Source: Ascidia mentula (taxonomy: Eukaryota; Chordata; Ascidiacea; Phlebobranchia; Ascidiidae). From it: 64,000 nt of DNA. The notes beneath the pieces were generated by a model. It saw nothing but the letters and a program-made list of their open reading frames with translations, ran no database searches and was not told the DNA's origin. Below, one piece after another: positions 51,412-64,000 of the stretch. The number at the start of each line of letters is the position of its first letter. Position 1 is the first letter of the stretch. Location: contig OX387200.1 in the NCBI GenBank assembly GCA_947561715.1, positions 4,032,501-4,096,500 of the forward strand, read 5' to 3'. Position numbers and translations under genes: made by a program.

Positions 51412-52571
51412 AATCGGAACAATTTAGGTGTTAGATAGATTTGTATATTGTCACGACAAAGTCGTTTATTTCGAATGGGTGTTTTTTAAAATTGTTCAAA
51501 AATTTTGGCTTTGATAAAATTTTCGATAAATGTAAATATTTTGTATGAAATGATTGCTTGCCTCTGTTTAATGTAAGTGAGTGTGTAAATAACAAAATAA
51601 ACCTTTCACAAAGTTGACTGAAATATATTTTTTGAGTGAAAATCATCAAACTAAATTAATATACTACGTATGTTTATCCTTTTTCAAGGGAGCTTATCTC
51701 AACATCGGGATTCTATTTTCGAAATACTTCTCCAAACTAAAACGTTTTAAAATCACAACGTGCGATTTCATTGAGTTGTTCCTCGCATTCTTGTCAGGTC
51801 CGCTAAACTGTGACTGAATGAACCAACCAAATTTTCAATAATGGACATAAAATGTTAAAACTACATACCGAAGTTGAAACACAATACAAAAAAAAACTGC
51901 TCGATAATCCACATAGTATTCCCATAAGCGCTTCAGACAGCGATCGTCTTGAATTCTTCAGGCAACTCGTAAAGGTTTATCTTTAATCCCAAATGAACAC
52001 CATCAGGTGGTGGTCGTTACACTTCTCATTTTCTCATTGTGAAAAAGAAAGATTCTAGAATGGAATCTGTAAGAAAGTGGGTACATCTGTTGGCCCGAGC
52101 TTCCTTTATTATTATTACAGATCAGCGTTCAATAACGTTAACAATGTTTGGATTCAGTGGTGCCGCACCTGATATCGTTGTAGCGACTCACCGTAGTTGG
52201 TCGCAATCTTTATTGTCCAACAGATTAGATAACATACTGTTGTCCACCTTGTGCAAACCAGGCACTATGTGAAGGCATATGGAGTTTGCGCCCTACCGGC
52301 GTCATGTATTCTCTCTTTAGTTTCCTGCACCATTATTTTCTTAACGTGGGCGTTTAGTTTTGCTTCATAATAAAGAGCCACCTCGCGTATGTATTATTCT
52401 TCACGACAGAACAACAAACCACCTACTGGTCCTAATGTTTTATTTTCTATTAACGCAATATTTATTTAATCATTCTGATCACACCTCGGCTGCGTGTAGA
52501 TCGCATCAGGCTAATTAGTTAGTTGGATAACGCAATTGGTGTTGACAGGCAAATAATAATCTTATCTTAAA
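51412..52571. other. ITLN-3 to ITLN-4 spacer (B-type promoter block)
   Basis: A near-copy of the ITLN-2/3 spacer, with AATAAA near 51596. No gene. Confidence 0.6.
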
Positions 52572-55500
52572 ATGCACGGTCAAGGCAAAGGGATAGTCGA
52601 TTACCGTGGAGCCACATATGCCCAAAACGCCTACGAAAATCCGCAGTCACTGCAACAAGGACAGCATCACCAAACAGACAAGAATGTACGTTCAGCAGCT
52701 TATGAAGGTAATTGTTTTCAACAAAAATTATTAATAAGATCATCACTAGCAAACTATCGAAATATCACAGTCATAGAAACGTTAAATTCGAGGCTAAAGT
52801 CTGTCAGTCTTGGTACATAAGACAAATTTATTTTGCTTTTAAGAAAAAGGAACCTCAGTGTTTTGTTTCAATCAAATCAAAGCATTCTCGAAATGCGTGA
52901 TAATACTCCCTGTAATTTTTGGATAAAAGTGTGTTAGAAGTTTCGCGAAGTAACGTTTGCGCCATAATTCCATCGTATTGTGGCAGATATTCCGAAACAG
53001 GGAAACAAGAAATGGTTTAAATGCAAACTGGTTTTCAACTGGGTCGCTTTGGGTCTGCTTGTGGTCATGGTCATCGCCCTGTACTTAATATACACGGTAC
53101 AACTTTTTTTACCGCATCTGTTATTGGTAAACTGTCATGTTGTTTTCATATCTTGTTAAAAATGTTGGTCTGCAAATTTTTACAACTGTTCGAAGAGCTA
53201 TTAAGTTAAACATTTATACTAAACATGTAATTGCCTTTAGATCATTTATTCAAATAACTCATCACCGCTTAATTAAATTTAGAAACCAACAGCTACGCCA
53301 ACGCCTACGTATACGCCACCTGCATATTCTGGATCTCAAGCAGCAGGTAAAGGGTAACTGCCTACTTGTGAATTAACGCGTAAAACAACCAAACCTCTTA
53401 TTTAGGAGTGCAGAGTTCCAGCAATGGAACTTCATGCTTGGACCTACTAAGCCGTGGCATCACCAAATCAGGAACATATAATTTACATTACAAAAGTTCT
53501 TCAACTGACAACAAACAGCATGAGATTTACGAGGTTGTACTGACAAAAAGTTATGCACTATTGAGGAATATGTATTTTTGCAGTCTTTTCCAAACATGTT
53601 GCTTAGCCCTTCATCGAAGTGTCGCAATGTAGGTGTACCTTTCGTAAATATTGTTGTAACTGCTCTCTGCTTTAAGGCATACTGCGACATGACTACTGAC
53701 GGTGGAGGATGGACACTTGTGGCGTCCATCAACCGCGCAGAACGCCAAAGGAAATGTAGCAGCTACGACCGCTGGTCCTATTATCCATACGTTTACCCAA
53801 ATGGACAAGGTATACAATATACAAATGCAATATTTGTGAAAACTCGAAAATGATTAACAACCCACCTTTCCTACTCTTTAGTCTCTTCCAGTTGGCGGAG
53901 TGAAACGACTTTTGGAAGCGTCCGCACCGCAACTTTCTCTGACTTTAAAAGCCGAGCGTACTTTAGACAAAACGTAAGTGTCACTTTATTATCCATGATG
54001 CTTTAATCAAACGATAAAACGCGTAAAATGCTTGAGGGTTATTACCCTTGCTGTACTGTCACGGTTTTGCTTGTTTCTATTGTTGGAGACAACAGATGTG
54101 TTTATATTGTAGGTTACAGCTCTTGTATAGCATGAAATTAATCGTACATGTTAAATATATGTCCGTTGTCAACACAGGCTTCCGACATAATGCTGTCTCA
54201 TGTTCCGAATGAGATAGATACAAATGAGATTGAAGGGAAGTCATTTCTGAAATATCACACCACGGATGGTTTCCTCGGCAAACATGGATATTCTATTCAA
54301 AGTCTCTTTAAAAAACACGCACCGCTGAATACCCTTAACATTGTTGGTAAGTCAAGACGTTTTGAAGTATATTGCGCACTGTTTACAAAAATCAACTCAA
54401 CGTTTTCATAAAACCTAACCTTGCAAATATAGGTTTGGACAAGAAACTTGTGGACTTGATAAAGAGCAACATTCGCATTACCGAAATTATTGGGAACTGG
54501 TATAATTATTCATACGATGAGTCACCATCGCCCACACCCGTGTTTCCATCGGACGAGGTATTAGATCATTTAGAAAACAAAGTCGGTTAAATATGTTTTT
54601 TTTACAGGTTGCAAGTAGTACAGGCATATATGACGGGGGTTATAACATGTTTGACCAAGGCAATAAGGTAATGATAGATTGGTCTAAAATAACAAAAGCT
54701 TCTTGGTCTGTGTTTTGCTAGGTATTTAGTTGATAACAGACATTTATTATTTTCCAATGCTTTCACATGCTACACATAAATCCAAACATTTTATTGTTGT
54801 CAGGTGTATTTTCGATTAAATCATGAAAATTTTACTCTGATGACTTATGACAAGTCATATACGTAAGTAACATCACACATCGCTAATGACGCAGACACTT
54901 TTAAAATTATCGTAATTTGCAGTGACTCCAAGACCTATCATATCAGCAGCGCCGCAATCCATCCGTTTACTACTTTGGCAACAATTTCAAATTTTGACGG
55001 ATATCCCAACAAGTTTACAATTAAGGTATTATACGAAACTTTTAAGGAAACTACATGCAGGTGATTGGAAAATACTTTTGTGCAGATTGTCTCACATACA
55101 AGTTCAGGTGGGAACACAAATACGAATTCGTGGAGTTTCAACTACAAAAACTTTCATGTATACGGAAGAGCATACCACGTCTATAACTATTTAGGAAAAC
55201 CGTCCATTACATCGTTGCTTTTTGTCATACGTGGTGTTTCGGTAAACAAATTGATTTATATCCATGAAGACTTTTCAATATTAGTATTTACCATATATTT
55301 TCACTTCAGAAATTAATTCATAGCGCAATGATAACACTGTATGACTGCCTTTCCTTGTCTGGAATTACTTTTCCACATGATTTGCCGCTTGTTCTGTAGA
55401 AATGGAACAACGTTGACGGATCATACTCCTTTCCAACCCCTAACCCATCGTCAGCCACCAACCTCACATACGAGTTCAGCGTCAGTGGGACCATAACGAA

Positions 55501-56944
55501 CTTTATGATGGGATACATGCTGCTGAGCACGTAAAAATTGTTTATGTTCAGTCTGTGCAATTTACATTATTTGCAAATATTGTACTTCAAAAGTTACCGA
55601 TACCCCAGTGTCAGCAGTGGATACGCACAAGCAACGGAGATGCTAAATCTATTGCGGAAGGTGGTGGACTTGTTGGGTGGGTATTCCAAAAAGTGATTCT
55701 TAGAAAATGTGTTATCGCTGCGTGGTCCTTCGACGTTGTCGTTAATTTCAGCTTGGAAAAAATATTTAAATAACACAATTAACCCAAAATTTGGGAACTA
55801 GTCAATCCTGTCCATCATAAACATGTAAATATCGTCATGTGAGAATGGTTTTATAGATCTACCCGAGACAGATATTCGCAATCTATCCCCGCCTCTCCAG
55901 TTCATTACTCCAGTGAAGTTCGCAAAGGGATCGTTATCTTATCCAGGCAGGAAAGTCAGTCCGGGATTTTTGCAATTTCGAGCTTACGATCACCTCGGAT
56001 ATCCCTACGCCATGTGCCCCGGTGTGAGGTATGTACATATGACCACTGGTCAGTTTATCAAACTCCCTAAAGTAAGTATCGTTAACAACAATGTAAAAAA
56101 ATTATAAAAAATACATTTTAGCACATTGCCAAAAACCCGTTTTCGCGTAATTGTAAGACATTCGTATTATTTTTTTTTACATCTACTAAAAATTGATTTT
56201 GTGTTTCTACAGTTTTCAGTTTTTTGTGCTTATTTACCACTACTGTATGTTTTAACAATGGGGTTTTCGCATTGCCGATATTCACTGTGTCAAAATGGTT
56301 GTACCTTTTATGTAGGTGGTTAAAAATTTTAATCATTCGCCATGGGACAAATATTGATTTTCGAAAAACAAGAATATTTTGACAATTTATTTATGTTTCC
56401 TGCATTTTATAATTCAATGTTATTTTTTTAAAGTATCTCATTGTCGATAATGTGCATATTTATGATATATTATTGTAAAACGTTTTGCACCCTTTAGAGT
56501 AGAGGACGGTGGTGATCCTGCTCAGTTCTGCATTGGTTCGGCAGACACCTCGCCATACAACAGACAACGCTGCGGCGATTTTTCAGGTACGGGCTTTTTT
56601 TGCACAAACTGTGTAGTGATATTAAATTCTTTTGAAAATGTTGTCACTTCAATATCCACAATCAGAGATAATGTAGAACTTATAATGAGTGACAATGATA
56701 ATCATGGTTTTTTTGGTGATCAAGTTTTTTTTTAGCAACTTAAATAGAATAGCCATGTTGCATGCAATATTTCTATGTTATTTAGTTAAATTTAAATCGA
56801 ATGTCCACTTGTTTATCACGTACTTTACCAATACGTATTTCAGAGTGGGAATCGCTACGAGAACACGTGCTAGTGAATAGATCTACGACCGATGGAGAGT
56901 TTGTGAACGATCTTCGTTCGACCATCCTTATATTTACTCGATAG
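52572..56944 (+). CDS. ITLN-4: type II membrane intelectin-family lectin (tail type B)
   Basis: Seventeen exons keep frame: 52572-52707, 52987-53096, 53283-53346, 53406-53533, 53677-53809, 53882-53973, 54178-54346, 54433-54557, 54608-54667, 54804-54862, 54923-55025, 55086-55241, 55400-55530, 55594-55676, 55857-56028, 56498-56586, 56844-56944. The product is 636 residues. The tail starts MHGQGKGIVDYRGATYAQNA followed by YENPQSL; the helix is WVALGLLVVMVIALYLIY. The first half is almost identical to ITLN-3 (offset about 5,544 bp). The second half and 3' flank instead match ITLN-1 (offset about 19.5 kb), so the gene is a chimera of two lineages. The stalk exon is Pro/Thr-rich (TPTPTYTPPAYSG). 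Lectin landmarks are as in ITLN-1. Confidence 0.82.
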
Positions 56945-58425
56945 AATCAGAACAACAAACAGAATATTCCATAACTTTACCAGCACAATATTGGTTTCTT
57001 TGGAAAAAAATTCCCTTAAATTTTCAATCACTGTAAATAATTTAATCAATTGACCGTTTGCCTGTCTTGCGGTGATTTCGTGAAAATAAACCTTGTACAA
57101 AATTGTTGTGACAAAAACCATAATAAAAAAGGTAGCTATTCGTAGTGCAGTTTTACACAACATATTTTTCGAAAGTGCCCGTTACAATGTTTTAAAATCA
57201 CTTTTTCAAATCCTGTTTTGTCACAAAACGTTTCAAAACATCCTCGCATAAATTTGAGTCACAGAAGACTCTTTTCGCCTTTTTTTTGTCAAGCACAACA
57301 CTATGACTAAATGCACAAAACAGCGATTTAATGTTGAATACACAAAAACTTATATACTTCGTAAGGAGTGCATCAGATGACAAAAGTTTGCGTTTAACCT
57401 TACCAACATTGTCCGTTGGCAAAAAGGAAAGCAGAAAGGTCTATTCACATGATGGTTCTTTCCTTGTACAGTCCAAACCGTTTGTAGTAGCATATATCTT
57501 CCTGGACATTTATTCTGAATTAGACAGACCTATAAAAAATGCGTTTCGATATGTTGAATAAACATATGTTCCTACATAGCTATTCTGAACTTCAAAACAT
57601 CTTTTCCAAGTCCCCGAGCTATGTGTTGCCAAAGCTATGCAGTAAAGAATATTTCGCATAATAAAATGCGCAAATCGAGACATTTGTTTTGCTGTTTCTC
57701 TTTTAAAATATTAGAAAATCAATAACGAACGAACTCATTTTACGTTTAAACTCCTGTATGTTTGTTTACGAGAATACTAAGTTATACTCATCAAATGCAT
57801 GACACAATGATTTAGGCTTTGTTTTCGGTGTCGGTAATCAACCGCATGCGTGACGTAACCATCATCCTTATAACCTCCTGGCAAAAAAGTTGTGGTGGTT
57901 TGTGATAGGCCGGTTGTATTCTTTACCTGCAGGTCAAACTCCGAATGAATTGCATCACTTACTGTGCGCCAACGATTGTTTGGTAGCATATAGGGTTGTG
58001 CGCAGGTCAACCTGGTTTACAGCCACCTCCGCAATCTGACTTCCTGCAGTCGTGTTAGTTCATTCACGTGTTAACATGGTCACATTTCATGCAAGTAGGC
58101 GTTCACCTTCCAGATACAAATTTTCGTTTTCAAATATTATTTATCATCGATGGATTATACGACTTCAATCGATACATAACCGGGATGGTTGTACTGCCAA
58201 AGAAAAAATACGAAAACATGCTTTTATTTACTTGAAGAGCCGGTTTTGTTGTTCGCCTTTTTTGGCAAAACTCTAAACGCCTCTCCGTTTGCGGGTTCCA
58301 CTGACGCAACACTTTTTCAACCATTGTTTTCCACCTCTTCAGTGCGCGGGTCGCATTTAACAAGCAAACAATCTAGCAACCGAACTCATTCGAGTGCAAT
58401 GATATTGAGTCTCTGGTGATTTAAA
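56945..58425. other. ITLN-4 to ITLN-5 spacer
   Basis: Matches the ITLN-1/2 spacer but lacks its roughly 2-kb extra segment. A - strand frame at 57777-58010 is shared with 38125-38385 and looks like a by-product of recent duplication. No gene is supported. Confidence 0.55.
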
Positions 58426-61400
58426 ATGCAAGGCCACAGCAAAGGAATGGGCGGCAACCGCGCTGCAGCAGCATCTGATCAAAACATGTATGAGGACCCA
58501 CGGTCTCTACAACAAAGGCAACAACAGAGAGGATTGAACCCGAATATACGTTCAGCAGTAAATGGAGGTGCCTAATTGGTCCTTAAATGTCGTCGAAATT
58601 ATAACCGTTAAATTACAATCTGGTGAAAAACTGGTGTCTGGACATTTGTGAGGATGAACTGCGCATTTTTCGAACCAGAAATTTTCAAATTTGTCTGGCT
58701 TGTATGTTGGTCAAAAAACTGAAAAAAAACGTTTACCTGCCCATCTACGTAAGATATTCTTTTAACCCTTGTGTTGAAACAGATATTCCAAATCAGAAGC
58801 AAACGATTCGTTTTAAGTACAAACTGCTATTCCATGCCATTGCTTTGATCCTGCTTCTTGTAATTGTCATCGCCTTGTTCCTGATTTACTCAGTAAGCAT
58901 ATTTGTTTTGATATGTACTTACTATGCACATGTGTACCGGTTGCTAAACATGTTAATACGTTCAAACCTACTGCGTTTTAATTAACCTGGTGAATATTGC
59001 CCGATAAAGCCCAGTTGGATCGCAGGCGAAACGTCGGTAAATAAAAGACGCGTATAATTGTGTCAGAAGGTAAGATTCTTTGAAATTAACTTTGTCAAGA
59101 AATTTCATAGAAACCAGCAGTTACCTCCACCCCGCCAGCAAATGAATCTCAAGTCGGAGGTAAAGTTGTAACTTCACATCCTTGCACATGATTGCTTAAA
59201 ACGGCTTCCCTTTTGTTTCAGGAGTGCAATCCAGCAATGAAAACTTTTGCTCAAACTCTGGGTTTCATGCGAATGGTATTGGGATCAACGCATTCTTGCG
59301 CTGATTTAAAATGACTTTCCTTTTTTTCCAGGAGTACAGTCAAGCAATGGAACTTCATGCTCAAACACTGGATTTCAAGCCGGAGGTAAAGTGGCTAAGC
59401 ATGTCTAATTTAGGGAAAAAAAGGTTATCTTTTTGTGTAGGAACACAATCCTTGAAGGCCACATCCTGCTTGGAACTTCTAAACAATGGTTTCACCAATT
59501 CAGGAACATACTGCTTACATTACAAAAGTTCAAATGTCAACAGTCAACACGTGGTTTATGAGGTTGTTAACTGAATTCGCCATATAATAGACAAGAGATT
59601 TTTCAATCGAATTTACAAATTTCAGTGAACGTAACTTCCACCAAAGCCGTTTTTTTCATTGTTTAATTGTTTTTTTACTTAAGACATACTGCGACATGAC
59701 AACTGACGGAGGAGGGTGGACATTGGTGGCGTCCGTAAACCGTGCAGAAAGCCAAAGCAAATGTAACAGTTACGACCTGTGGTCATACTATCCATACAAC
59801 TATCAAAACAAACAACAAGGTTCAACAAGTGCAATATTTGTGCAAATGCGAAAATGATCGGGAACTGACCTTTCCTACTGTTTAGGCCCATCCAGTTGGC
59901 GCAGTCAAACGACTTTTGGAAGTGTTTGTACGGCAACTTTCTCGGACTACAAAAGCCACGCTTTCTCACACATTCAGGTTAGCACAGCAGTTCGGCTGTT
60001 CACTGTATGTGACGTTAAGTAAACAAACCGCCCACAAGAGAGCAATAAAACTGCCTACGGATTATTACATTTAATTTAGTGTCACAGTTGTAGATGGTTT
60101 TATGTTGTGATAAATAACATAACCATCTGAATATTCTTTTTAATGTAACTTTTTCCAATTTGCAATTTACATATTCCTATCCTCTGGTAAAAAAACCCTT
60201 ACTTTATAATTAAGCCAATGCAAATATACGTCCTTTGTAATATCAGGCTTCAGACATCATGTTATCGCATGTTCCAAACGAAATAAATACACCGGATATT
60301 GACGCCAAGTCGTTTTTGAAATATCACACCACGGATGGTTTCCTCGGCAAACATGGATATTCTATTCAAAGTCTTTTCAAAAAACACGCACCGCTGAATA
60401 CCCTTAACATTATTGGTAAGTCGAGATGTTTTGAAGTATATTGCGCACTGTTTACAAAAATCAACTCAACGTTTTGATAAAACCTAACGTTGCAAATATA
60501 GGTTTGGACAAGAAACTTCTGGACTTGATAAAAAGCAACATTCGCATTACTGAAATTATGGGGTACTGGTATAATTATTCATACGACGGGTCACCATCGC
60601 CCACACCCATGCTTCCATCGGACGAGGTATTAGATCATTTAGAAAACAAAGTCGGTTAAATATGTTTTTTTACAGGTTGCAAGTAGTACAAGCATATATG
60701 ACGGGGGTTATAACATGTTTGACCAAGGCAATAAGGTAATGATAGATTGGTCTACAATTACAAAAGCTTCTTGGTCTGTGTTTTGCTAGGTATTTAGTTG
60801 ATAACAGATATTTATTATTTTCCAATGCTTTCTCATGCTACACCTAAAACCAAACATTTTATTGTTGCCAGGTGTACTTTCGATTAAACTATGAAAATTT
60901 TACTCTGATGACGTATGGCAAGTCATATACGTAAGTGACATCACACATCGCTAGTAACGCAGACACTTTTAAAATTATCGTAATTTACAGTGACTCCAAG
61001 ACCTATCATATCAGCAGCGCCGCAATCCATCCGTTTACCACTTTGGCAACAATTTCAAATTTTGACGGATATCCCAACAAGTTTACAATTAAAGTATTAT
61101 ACGAAACTTTTAAGGAAACTACATGCAGGTGATTGAAAAATACTTTTGTGCAGGTTGTCTCACAAACAAGTTCAGGTGGCAATACACGATCGGATTGGTT
61201 GAGTTTCAACTACAAAAACTTTCATGTATATGGAAGAGCATACCACGTCTTTAATGCACTGGGAAAACCGTCCATTACATCGTTGCTGTTTGTCATACGT
61301 GGTGTTTCGGTAAACAAATTGTTTTATGATAAGCAATGTGGAGCCAATAATATGAATTGTGTATAAGCTGCAGACAGATGGCCACTGTTTCGACCTAATT

Positions 61401-63172
61401 GTTTTATATCCATGAAGACTTTTCAATTTTAGTATTCAACGTATATTCTCACTTCCGAAATAAACTTATAGCGCAATAATAACATTATTTCTACTTTTCT
61501 TGCCTGGAATTAATTTTCCACTTGATGTGCCGGTTGTTGTGTAGAAATGGAACATTGGCGGATCATACTCCTTTCCAACCCCTAACCCATCGTCGACCAC
61601 CAACCTCACATACGAGTTCAGCGTCAGCGGGACAATAACGAACTTCATGATGGGATACATGCTGCTCAGCACGTAAAAATTGTTTATGTTTAGTCTGTGC
61701 AATTCACATCATTTGCAAATATTGTAAAAGTTACCGACACCCTATTCTTGGCGGAGGATACGCACAACGAACGGAGATGGAAAATCTATTGCGGAAAGTG
61801 GTGGACTTGTTGGGTGGGAATTTTAAAATGTGAATTTGAGAAACTGTGTTATCGCTGCGAGGTCCTGCGACGTTGTCGTTGATTTCAGCATGGAAAAAAT
61901 ATTTAAATAACACAATTAACTCAAATTGGGGATCTTCTGCGCACTGGTCAATCCTGTCCATCATAAAAATGTAAATATCATCACGTGACAATGATTTTTT
62001 AGATCTACCCGGGACAGATATTCGCAATCTATCACCGCCTCTCCAGTTCATTACTCCAGTGAAGTTCGCAAAGGGATCGTTATCTTATCCAGGCAGGAAA
62101 GTCAGTCCGGGATTTTTGCAATTTCGAGCTTACGATCACCTCGGATACCCCCACGCTATGTGTCCCGGTGTCAGGTATGTACCAATGTCCACTGGTTAGT
62201 TTATCGGGACTTGCTAGCGTAAATAACGTAACAACAATCTAGAAAAAACACCATTATTTAATTCAAAAAAAATTTTTTTTAGCTCACTGCCAAAAACACG
62301 TTTACGCGGAAATGTAAGACATCCGTATTAACTATTTTTACATCTTCTCACAATTGTTTTTGTGTTTCCAGAGTTCTAACATGTTTTTTACCACCACTAG
62401 TTTATTTGCCATCACTATCGGCAAAAACATTTTAGTAAACGTCCCAAAACTATTGCTACTTGGTACTCCGTGAAAAGTTATAACAATAGGGGGTTCGAAC
62501 TGCCGTGTCAAAATGGTTGTGGATGTTATGAAGGCCTGAGGGCGGCGATAAAATTTATTGTCAGTTATTCGTCGTGGTATCAACTGGGTGACAAATATTG
62601 ATTTTGCGCTGAAAACAAGAAGATTGTGCCAATTGATTTACGTTTCATGCATTTCAAAATGCAAGTTTAGGCAAATTTTATGTCAACATTTGTGATATAT
62701 TGTTGTGAAACGTTTTGCACCTTTTAGAGTTGAGGACAGTGGTGATCCTGCTCAGTTCTGTATTGGTTCGTCCGACACCTCTGGAACCAACAGACAACGC
62801 TGCGGCGATTTTTCGGGTAATAGCTTTCATGCGAACTTTGCACAAACTGTGTAAAGATATTAAATTCTTTTCCAAATGTTGTCACTTAAATATCCACAAT
62901 CAGAGATAATGAGGAACTTGTAAGGAGTGACAATTGTGATGATGGTTTTAATGAAGATTTATTTACGCAACATAAATTGTTTGCCTTCACGCATGCAATA
63001 TTACTATGTTATTGGATTAAATCTTAATCGAATGTCCAACGTTTCACATACTTTAATAAAACGAATTTCAGAGTGGGAATCGCTTCGAGAACACGTGCTT
63101 GTGAATAGATCTACGACCGATGGAGAGTTTGTGAACGATCTTCGTTCGACCATCCTTATATTTACTCGATAA
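58426..63172 (+). CDS. ITLN-5: type II membrane intelectin-family lectin (tail type A)
   Basis: Nineteen exons keep frame: 58426-58567, 58783-58892, 59111-59159, 59222-59275, 59332-59385, 59441-59562, 59684-59819, 59886-59977, 60247-60415, 60502-60626, 60676-60735, 60872-60930, 60991-61093, 61154-61309, 61545-61672, 61731-61813, 62003-62174, 62728-62816, 63072-63172. The product is about 667 residues. The front half is almost identical to ITLN-2 (MQGHSKGMGGNRAAAA; helix FHAIALILLLVIVIALFLIY). From about 61.7 kb it matches the end of ITLN-3 (offset 11,761 bp). Exon 61545-61672 is one codon shorter than in the others but keeps frame. The intron before it has an extra roughly 70-bp stretch compared with ITLN-4. 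Confidence 0.8.
58988..59047 (+). other. hammerhead-like/Penelope-type 3' remnant in ITLN-5 intron
   Basis: The duplicate of the ITLN-2 intron motif: GATAAAGCCCAGTTGGAT, then GGCGAAACGTCGGTAAATAAA. The core is altered in the same way, so the insertion predates the ITLN-2/ITLN-5 duplication. Confidence 0.35.
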
Positions 63173-64000
63173 AATCGGAACAATTTTGGTGTGAGATAGA
63201 TTTGTATATTGTGACGACAAAGTCGTTTATTTCGAATGGGTGTTTTTTGAAATCGTTGAAAAATTTTTGCTTTGATAAAATTTTCGATAAATGTAAATAT
63301 TTTGTATGAAATGATTACTTGCCTCTGTTTAATGTAAGTGAGTGTGTGAAAAACAAAATAAACCTTTCACAAAGTCGACTGAAATATACTTTTTGAGTAA
63401 AAATCATCAAACTAAACTAATATACTACGTATGTTTATCCTTTTTCAAGGGAGCCTATCTCAACATCGGGATTCTATTTTCGAAATACTTCTCCAAACTA
63501 AAACGTTTCAAAATCACAACGTGCGATTTCATTGAGTTGTTCCTCGCATTATTGTCAGGTCCGCTAAACTGTGACTGAATGAACAAAACAAACTTACAAT
63601 GATGGGTAATAAAGCTTATAGCTACATCAGAGAGGTATAAAAGTGAAATACAATTCAAAAAAATAGCTCGATAATCCACATAGTATTCGCCTAAGCGCTT
63701 TAGACAGCTATCGTCTTAAATTCTTCAGGCAACTCGCATAGGTTTATCTTTAGTCCCAGATGGACACCATCAGGTGGTGGTCGTTACACTTCTCATTTTC
63801 TCATTGTGAAAAAGAAAGATTCTAGAATGGAATCTGTAAGAAAGTGGGTACATCTGTTGGCCCGAGCTTCCTTTATTATTATTACAGATCAGCGTTCAAT
63901 AACGTTAACAATGTTTGGATTCAGTAGTGCCGCACATGATATCGTTGTAGCGACTCACCGTAGTTGGTCGCAATCTTTATTGTCCAACAGATTAGATAAC
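63173..64000. other. start of another B-type promoter block
   Basis: This repeats the spacers after ITLN-2 and ITLN-3. Those spacers end at a type-B intelectin start about 1.16 kb past the stop, so another gene copy would begin near 64.33 kb, outside the window. Confidence 0.65.

Overview
The window looks like nuclear DNA of an invertebrate chordate, most likely a tunicate such as Ciona. This is inferred from AT-rich intergenic DNA, short introns with GT..AG ends, small exons, tRNA-derived repeats inside an intron and divergent lectin families in tandem. Nothing looks bacterial, and no complete retroelement, rRNA gene or CRISPR array was found. All gene models were built by hand from open frames, splice sites and phase, without transcripts.

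Layout. (1) 2.4-5.7 kb, + strand: a nine-exon class C GPCR (525 aa) resembling GPR156/GABA-B, with almost no extracellular domain and a C-terminal coiled coil. One intron holds two tRNA-like repeats in opposite orientation. (2) 6.5-25.8 kb, - strand: seven loci of one single-pass receptor family (A to G here), with an eighth (H) at 29.6-31.1 kb on the + strand. Six of these plus H have a first exon carrying a compact C-type-lectin-like domain (about 95 aa), a Thr/Ser-rich stalk and one membrane helix. That exon always ends in phase 2 and splices to a tail exon rich in tyrosine motifs (ITIM, YxxM, YxxI/V), proline-rich sites or acidic runs. Locus F has a membrane exon followed by five tail exons, each with its own stop, all in compatible phase. 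Locus C has three. These look like banks of alternative cytoplasmic tails. (3) 32.6-63.2 kb, + strand: five tandem intelectin-family genes (ITLN-1 to -5), each 17-19 exons over 4.4-5 kb, encoding about 640-670 aa type II membrane proteins. Each has a tyrosine-bearing N-terminal tail, a membrane helix, a stalk made of repeated small exons, and a C-terminal fibrinogen-like/intelectin domain with a large insertion. ITLN-3 has a frameshift. The array is a mosaic of recent segmental duplications and appears to continue past the window end.

How it fits together. The region reads as a cluster of cell-surface recognition receptors: two unrelated lectin-type ectodomain families, both anchored in the membrane and both carrying cytoplasmic tyrosines, in a rapidly duplicating neighbourhood. 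An immune or allorecognition role is inference only. The most unusual feature is the split design of the - strand family: a stable ectodomain/membrane exon joined at one fixed splice phase to interchangeable signalling-tail exons.
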